From the NCBI RefSeq assembly GCF_001431595.1, contig NZ_LDJO01000008.1, forward strand, positions 1 through 64,000: DNA of 64,000 nt, given 5' to 3'. The notes under the pieces were generated by a model. It had not been told where the DNA came from, ran no database searches, and worked only from the letters and a program-made list of their open reading frames with translations. This stretch comes from Stenotrophomonas acidaminiphila (GTDB lineage Bacteria; Pseudomonadota; Gammaproteobacteria; Xanthomonadales; Xanthomonadaceae). Each line of letters opens with the position of its first letter. Position 1 is the first letter of the stretch. Position numbers and translations under genes: made by a program. Positions 58,804-64,000 of this stretch are shown here, piece after piece.

Positions 58804-60321
58804 GTGCGCAGGAACGGCAGGATGTTGGGCTACGGCATGGCGGCGCTGCTGCTGGCAGGGTGTGGCGCCGCACCCGACACGGACACCGCCACCACCGCGG
58901 CCGGTGACGCGCAGCAACCCACGCTTCCCGTCACGGACGCACCCGCGGCGAAGGCCGCGCAGCCGGCGGCAGGCGGCATCGTCGACCGCGACGGCAAGCC
59001 GGTGGCGGTACTGCCGTTCGATATCGCCAGCATCCCGACCAGCCAGGCCACGCTCGGCGCCATGCCGTTCTTCGGCCTGCCGCAGGGCTACGCGCCGCAG
59101 AATCGTCCCTATCCGCGCGCCTGGGCGCGCTTCCCGTTCCGCATCGGCGACGGCATCCACTGGGTGGAAGGCCCGAGCTGGTCGGCGCGCATCGTCGCCG
59201 AGGGCGACAAGGGGTTTTCCGCGCTGGAGCTGCAGCGCAACCTGGAAAACCTGATCGACGCCGCCGGCGGCAAGAAGGTGTTCGAAGGCCCGCTGCATCG
59301 CGACATCTACTACGGCCCGCAGCTGGAGGACGAGATCGGCGGCGGCTTCATCGATGCGGTCAACATGGGGCAGGACGCGCCGACCGCGGTGTACGTGGTA
59401 CGCCAGGCGCAGCGCAACGTGTGGGTGCAGCTGGCGATGGACGCCAACGGCGCGGGCATGACGGTACTGGAGGAAGTGCCGTTCCAGCCCAGCGCGCACT
59501 GGAACGACGCCTTCCCGCACCTGTCGCTGCCGGCCGGCTACCGCGACCGCAACAAGCCGCAGCAGCGCGACTTCGACCGCTTCCCGTTCTGGACCGGCGA
59601 CCGCTTCGAGCAGGTCGAGGGCCGCACCTGGGCGGCCGATTTCGACAAGGGCGAGCGCGAGTACTCGATGCACGAGGTACGCCGCAATCTCGAAGCGATG
59701 ATGGCCACGGTCGACGCCACCAAGGTGTTCGACGGGCGCATCCCCAAGGAGCAGGCCGAATCCGTGCCCGAAGCGCTGCGTTCGGCCTACTCGCAGGCCG
59801 CCGGCTACAGCTGGGACGACTTCGACCTGGTCGTCTATCGCGCCGACCTGCCCGATGGCCGCCAGGTCTGGGTGCATGCACGGCTGGAGTACCTGAGCGC
59901 CGGCTGGGTGGTGAGCGAGCGCACCGGCTTCGTGCAGACCGCCACGCTGCTGCCCGCCGCGGCGCTGAAGCAGAAGCTGGACAGCGACGGACGCGTTGCC
60001 ATCCAGGTCAACTTCGCCACCGACAAGGCCGACATCCTGCCCAGCTCCGAACCGCAGCTGGCGCAGGTGCTCGACCTGCTGCGCGCCGACCCGGCATTGA
60101 AGCTGGCGGTCGAAGGGCACACCGACGCCACCGGCGACGCCGCGCACAACCGCAGCCTGTCGCAGGCGCGCGCCCGGGCCGTGGTCGCGGCCCTGGCCGG
60201 CAAGGGCATCGATGCCGGCCGCCTGCAACCGGAAGGCTTCGGTGCCGACAAGCCGGTCGCCGCCAACGCCGGCGAAGAAGGCCGCGCGCGCAACCGCCGG
60301 GTGGAACTGGTCAAGCGCTGA
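58804..60321 (+). CDS. OmpA-like lipoprotein with a duplicated N-terminal module
   Basis: A 505-residue lipoprotein (lipobox LAGC near residue 19). After a low-complexity linker there are two related modules of about 140 residues: each has LP-GY, a RFPF-x2-GD-x4-VEG block, RNLE, and KVF, at about 75-230 and 235-400. The C-terminus is an OmpA peptidoglycan-binding domain (NFATDKADILP, EGHTDATGD, ARNRRVELV). It is expected to link the outer membrane to the cell wall. The GTG at 58804 follows CCAGGAGATCAGC, a better start than the upstream ATG. Confidence 0.82.
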   Translation: MRRNGRMLGYGMAALLLAGCGAAPDTDTATTAAGDAQQPTLPVTDAPAAKAAQPAAGGIVDRDGKPVAVLPFDIASIPTSQATLGAMPFFGLPQGYAPQNRPYPRAWARFPFRIGDGIHWVEGPSWSARIVAEGDKGFSALELQRNLENLIDAAGGKKVFEGPLHRDIYYGPQLEDEIGGGFIDAVNMGQDAPTAVYVVRQAQRNVWVQLAMDANGAGMTVLEEVPFQPSAHWNDAFPHLSLPAGYRDRNKPQQRDFDRFPFWTGDRFEQVEGRTWAADFDKGEREYSMHEVRRNLEAMMATVDATKVFDGRIPKEQAESVPEALRSAYSQAAGYSWDDFDLVVYRADLPDGRQVWVHARLEYLSAGWVVSERTGFVQTATLLPAAALKQKLDSDGRVAIQVNFATDKADILPSSEPQLAQVLDLLRADPALKLAVEGHTDATGDAAHNRSLSQARARAVVAALAGKGIDAGRLQPEGFGADKPVAANAGEEGRARNRRVELVKR

Positions 60322-60370
60322 TGCGCGGCCCGCGGCCCGGCAGCAACCGGGCCGTGGCCGGTGCCGCCGC

Positions 60371-61186
60371 TCAGGCGGCGGGATCGGGCAGGCGGAAGAA
60401 CGCGCGGGTGGCGGCGGTGGCATTGGCCGCGGTGAGCGTCACCTCCTCGCCGCGGTCGCGTGCCAGCTCCTCGACGATGTGCGACAGGAATGCAGGCTCG
60501 TTGCGGCGGTCCTTGGGCAACGGCCGCAGCGTGCGCGGCAGCAGGTAGGGCGCGTCGGTCTCGATCATCAAACGCCCGGCCGGGATGTGCCTGACCAGCT
60601 CGCGCAGGTGCGCGCCGCGACGCTCGTCGCACAGCCAGCCGGTGATGCCGATATGCCAGTCGCGGTCCAGGTAGTCGAACAGTTCGCGGCGATCGGCGGT
60701 GAAGCAGTGCACCACCGCCGGGCCCAGCCGGCCATCGAAGTTGCGCATCATCGCCAGGAAGTCGTCGTGGGCGTCGCGCTGGTGCAGGAACAGCGGCTTG
60801 CCCACGCCATCGACGGCAAGGTCCGCCGCCAGCTGCAGCTGCCGTTCGAACGCGCGGCGCTGGGCCGGGCGCGGCGAGAAGTCGCGGTTGTAGTCCAGCC
60901 CGCATTCGCCCACCGCGACCACTTCCGGGTGCGCGTGCAGCGCGCGCATCTGCGCGTCGCATTCGTCGGTGTACTCGACCGCGTGGTGCGGATGCACCCC
61001 GGCGGTGGCGTACAGGAAGCCCGGGTGCTGCTGCGCCAGCGCCAGCGCCATCGGCGAGTGCTCGCGGCTGGCGCCGGTCACCACCATCTGCACCACGCCG
61101 GCCGCGCGCGCGCGCTCCAGCACCGCGTCCAGGTCGCGGGCGAAGGATTCGTGGGTGAGGTTGGCGCCGATGTCGATCAGTTGCAT
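60371..61186 (-). CDS. tatD: TatD family 3'-5' exonuclease
   Basis: Metal-dependent nuclease (271 residues) of the amidohydrolase fold, acting on single-stranded DNA/RNA ends. It begins QLIDIGANLTHESF, as E. coli TatD does, without the HxH found in YcfH. AVGECGLDYNRDFSP, the VVHCFTADR histidine and the MIETDAPYLLPR aspartate build the metal site. No tat genes are nearby. It is convergent with the OmpA-like gene. Confidence 0.92.
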   Translation of the reverse strand: MQLIDIGANLTHESFARDLDAVLERARAAGVVQMVVTGASREHSPMALALAQQHPGFLYATAGVHPHHAVEYTDECDAQMRALHAHPEVVAVGECGLDYNRDFSPRPAQRRAFERQLQLAADLAVDGVGKPLFLHQRDAHDDFLAMMRNFDGRLGPAVVHCFTADRRELFDYLDRDWHIGITGWLCDERRGAHLRELVRHIPAGRLMIETDAPYLLPRTLRPLPKDRRNEPAFLSHIVEELARDRGEEVTLTAANATAATRAFFRLPDPAA

Positions 61187-61263
61187 GGCCGTGGGCAGGG
61201 ATGCGGATACGGAAACCGCGCATTGTAGGCGGTCGCGCCGGCGCGAACCCTTATCCTTGCGCG

Positions 61264-63764
61264 ATGGCACGCCCCGACTTCCCCATTTCCCCGCTGTTGC
61301 CGGCCATCGCCGACAGCCTGGCCGCGCACCCGCGGCTGGTACTCGAAGCCCCGCCCGGCGCCGGCAAGACCACCCAGGTGCCGCTGGCGCTGCTCGACGC
61401 GCCATGGCTGCAGGGCGGCCGGATCGTGATGCTGGAACCGCGCCGCGTCGCCGCGCGCAGTGCCGCCCAGTTCATGGCGCGGCAGCTCGGCGAGCCGGTC
61501 GGCGAGACCGTCGGCTACCGCATCCGCTTCGAGAACAGGATCTCCGCGCGTACCCGCATCGAGGTCGTCACCGAAGGCATCCTCACCCGCATGCTGCAGG
61601 ACGACCCGTTGCTGGACGGCGTCGGCGCGCTGCTGTTCGACGAGTTCCACGAGCGCCACCTGTCGGCCGACCTCGGCCTGGCACTGGCGCTGGACGTGCA
61701 GGCCGGGCTGCGTGAGGACCTGCGCATCGTGGTGATGTCGGCCACCCTCGACGGCGAGCGCCTGGCCGCGTTCCTCGACGCGCCGCGCCTGTCCAGCCAG
61801 GGCCGCGGGTTTCCGGTGGAGGTCGCGCATTTCCCGCCACGGCGCGAGGAGACGCTGGAAGCCCAGGCGCGGCGCGCGGTCGAACACGCGCTGGCGGCGC
61901 ATCCGGGCGACGTGCTGGTGTTCCTGCCGGGCCAGCGCGAGATCGCGCGCGTACAGGCCGCGCTGGACGCGGTGCGCGCGGCCGGTACCGACGTACTGCC
62001 GCTGCACGGCGAACTGCCTGTGGAACAGCAGTCGCGGGTGCTGCAACCCGACCCCGACGGGCGCCGCCGCGTGGTGCTGGCGACCAACGTCGCCGAATCC
62101 TCGGTGACCCTGCCCGGCGTGCGCGTGGTGGTCGACGCGGGCCTGGCGCGCGAGCCGCGCTACGACCCCAACAGCGGTTTCCCGCGGCTGGACGCGGTGC
62201 CGATATCGCAGGCGTCGGCCGACCAGCGCGCCGGCCGCGCCGGGCGCGTGGCCTCTGGCTGGCGCTGCGCCTGTGGCCGCAATCGCAACGGCTGGAGCCG
62301 CAGCGGCGCCCGGAGATGGCGCAGGTGGAGCTGGCCGCGCTGGCGCTGGAGCTGGCTGCCTGGGGCAGCGACGCGCTGCGCTTCGTCGATCCACCGCCGG
62401 CCGGTGCGCTGGCTGCCGCGCGGGAACTGCTGCAGCGGCTCGGTGCGCTCGACGGCAACACGATCACCGCTACCGGGCGGCGCATGCTGGCGCTGGGTAC
62501 CCACCCACGGCTGGCGGCGATGCTGATCGCCGCGGCCGATCCGCGCGAGCAGGCGCTGGCTGCCGACCTGGCCGCGCTGCTGGAGGCACGCGACCCACTG
62601 CGCCAGGGCGGCGACGCGCTGGCCGCACGCTGGCGCGCACTGGCGGCGATGCGCGGTGGCCACGTGCCGCACGATGCCAGCCGCGGCGCGCTGGCCGCCA
62701 TCGATGCGGCCAGCCGGCAGTGGCGGCGGCGCCTGCGCTGCGACGCCACGCCCCCGGACGACGTCGAGGCGCACGCGCTCGGCGACCTGCTCGCCCATGC
62801 CTTTCCCGACCGCATCGCCGCACGCCATCCGTCCGACCCGCTGCGCTACCAGCTGGCCAACGGCCGCAGCGCGCGCCTGCACGACAACAGCGACCTGCGC
62901 GGCGAGCCCTGGCTGGTGATCAGCGAGCTGCGCTTCGAGGCACGCGACGCGCTGCTGCTGCGCGCCGCGCCGGTGGACGAGGCGCGCCTGCGTACCGATT
63001 TCCCGCAGCGCTTCCACCAGCGCGACGTGGTGCGCTGGAACGGCGAGCGGCGCGCGCTGGAGGCACGGCGCGAATCCGGCTTCGACCGCATCGTGCTGGA
63101 CAGCCGCCCGGCCGGCAGGGTCGATCCGGCACAGGCCGCGCGCGCGCTCACCGACGCGGTGCGCGAACTGGGGCTGGACGCGCTGCCATGGACCGGCGCG
63201 CTGCGCCAGTGGCGCCACCGCGTGCAGGGACTGCGCCAGTGGATGCCGGAACTGGGCCTGCCCGACCTGTCCGACGCGGCATTGCTGGACACGCTCGACA
63301 CCTGGCTGCTGCCGGCTTTCGCCGGCAAGACCCGGCTCGACGCCCTCGGCGAACCGGAGCTGGGCGAAGCGCTGAAATCGGGCATCGACTGGAACCTGCG
63401 CCAGCAGATCGACCGCCATGCGCCGGTGCGGATCAGCGTGCCGTCGGGCATGGATCGCGCCATCGACTACGCGATGGACGACGATGGACTGACTCCGCGC
63501 CCGCCGGTACTGGCGGTCAAGCTGCAGGAGCTGTTCGGCCTGGCCGACACACCGCGCATCGCCGATGGCCGCGTGCCGCTGCTGCTGCACCTGCTCTCAC
63601 CCGGCGGCAAGCCGCTGCAGGTCACCGGCGACCTGCGCAACTTCTGGGAGAACACCTATGCGGAAGTGCGGAAGGAGATGAAGGGCCGGTATCCCCGGCA
63701 TCCATGGCCGGACGACCCCTGGAGCGCAACCGCCACGCACCGCGCAAAACCCCGCGGGACGTGA
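61264..63764 (+). pseudogene. hrpB: ATP-dependent helicase HrpB with apparent one-base deletion
   Basis: DEAH-box helicase related to HrpA, of unclear substrate, about 833 residues when repaired. Walker A is EAPPGAGKTTQ, the DEAH box is FDEFHERH, motif III MSATLDGERL, and motif VI QRAGRAGR. Directly after the RAGRAGRVASGW segment the reading frame breaks near 62260-62263: reading TGGGCG in place of TGGCG restores a continuous family-like sequence (ALRLWPQSQRLEPQRRPE) into the 3' part, which then runs intact to the ENTYAEVRKEMKGRYPRHPWP end. A single G loss in a short GG run is either a recent mutation or a sequencing error. Confidence 0.85.
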
Positions 63765-63917
63765 ACGCCCACCGCCCGTGACACTGCCCCGGCGCGGACG
63801 GCCCACCCCAAGTGGCGCGGCATTGCTGCATGATGCGATGCGTGGCGCGCGACTAACATTTCCTGCACGCGCGTCCCGCGACACTGCATGCCTGTCCCCG
63901 CAACCGAGGATTCCCCC

Positions 63918-64000
63918 ATGAGCAAGTTCAGCGACATCACCGGATCGGCCCTGGAACGGGCCATGGAACTGGCCGGCCATGCCGGCGACAGCCTCAAGCA
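63918..64000 (+). CDS. start of a small protein cut by the window edge
   Basis: Only 27 residues are visible, MSKFSDITGSALERAMELAG and more, an amphipathic helix. The ATG is preceded by GAGG at ten bases. It may be a short DUF883-like or similar protein, but the visible part is too small to name. Confidence 0.5.
   Translation, partial: MSKFSDITGSALERAMELAGHAGDSLK

Noticed and set aside
62240..62300. Programmed ribosomal frameshifting in hrpB
   Set aside because: There is no slippery heptamer or downstream pseudoknot-like structure, and HrpB is normally made from one continuous frame.

Overview
This is a GC-rich chromosomal stretch of a gammaproteobacterium of the Lysobacterales (Xanthomonadales), most likely Stenotrophomonas or a close relative. 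Grounds seen in the sequence: an OleA nearly identical in pattern to Xanthomonas campestris OleA, a 741-residue dipeptidyl peptidase IV whose catalytic triad falls at Ser610/Asp685/His717 as in the Stenotrophomonas enzyme, a chromosomal Qnr-type pentapeptide protein, GTAG-type REP palindromes, and Xanthomonadaceae-style Rhs core sequence. The species call is inference. No tRNA, rRNA, CRISPR array or intact insertion sequence was found.

Layout. 1-3191: a membrane glycosyltransferase, a membrane-anchored HEAT-repeat protein and, divergently, a membrane-anchored phosphatase-like/TPR protein; a perfect Clp/CRP palindrome lies between them, suggesting a regulated surface-polysaccharide locus. 3258-10333: housekeeping genes, including a ubiJ-ubiB-qnr string joined by ATGA overlaps, and ddl. 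10436-17578: the long-chain olefin pathway oleA/oleB/oleC/oleD, all on the minus strand, interleaved with three unrelated plus-strand genes. 17796-40518: mostly core genes (M16 peptidase, trmL, gcdH with a CoA-transferase, dinG, aroE, hemB, DPP IV) and several small envelope proteins.

40630-45551 is the accessory island: AT-richer, with two orphan Rhs fragments (one decayed), an unrecognised toxin tip with a small membrane-protein partner, a decayed second tip overlapping another possible immunity gene, two repeat-type (Sel1/TPR) proteins, and a REP-type tyrosine transposase whose HUH motif and catalytic tyrosine are both lost. A short motif (AAGGG(G)ACGGAGGCAA) marks the 3' end of the transposase gene and the upstream edge of both Rhs fragments.

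45673-64000 returns to core genes: yfcG, a lipoprotein with a TonB domain, two ABC-2 transporters, a diguanylate cyclase, a small XRE-regulated membrane operon with twin palindromic operators, fpr, a duplicated-module OmpA-like lipoprotein, tatD, and an hrpB helicase gene broken by an apparent single-base deletion. Both window ends cut genes.
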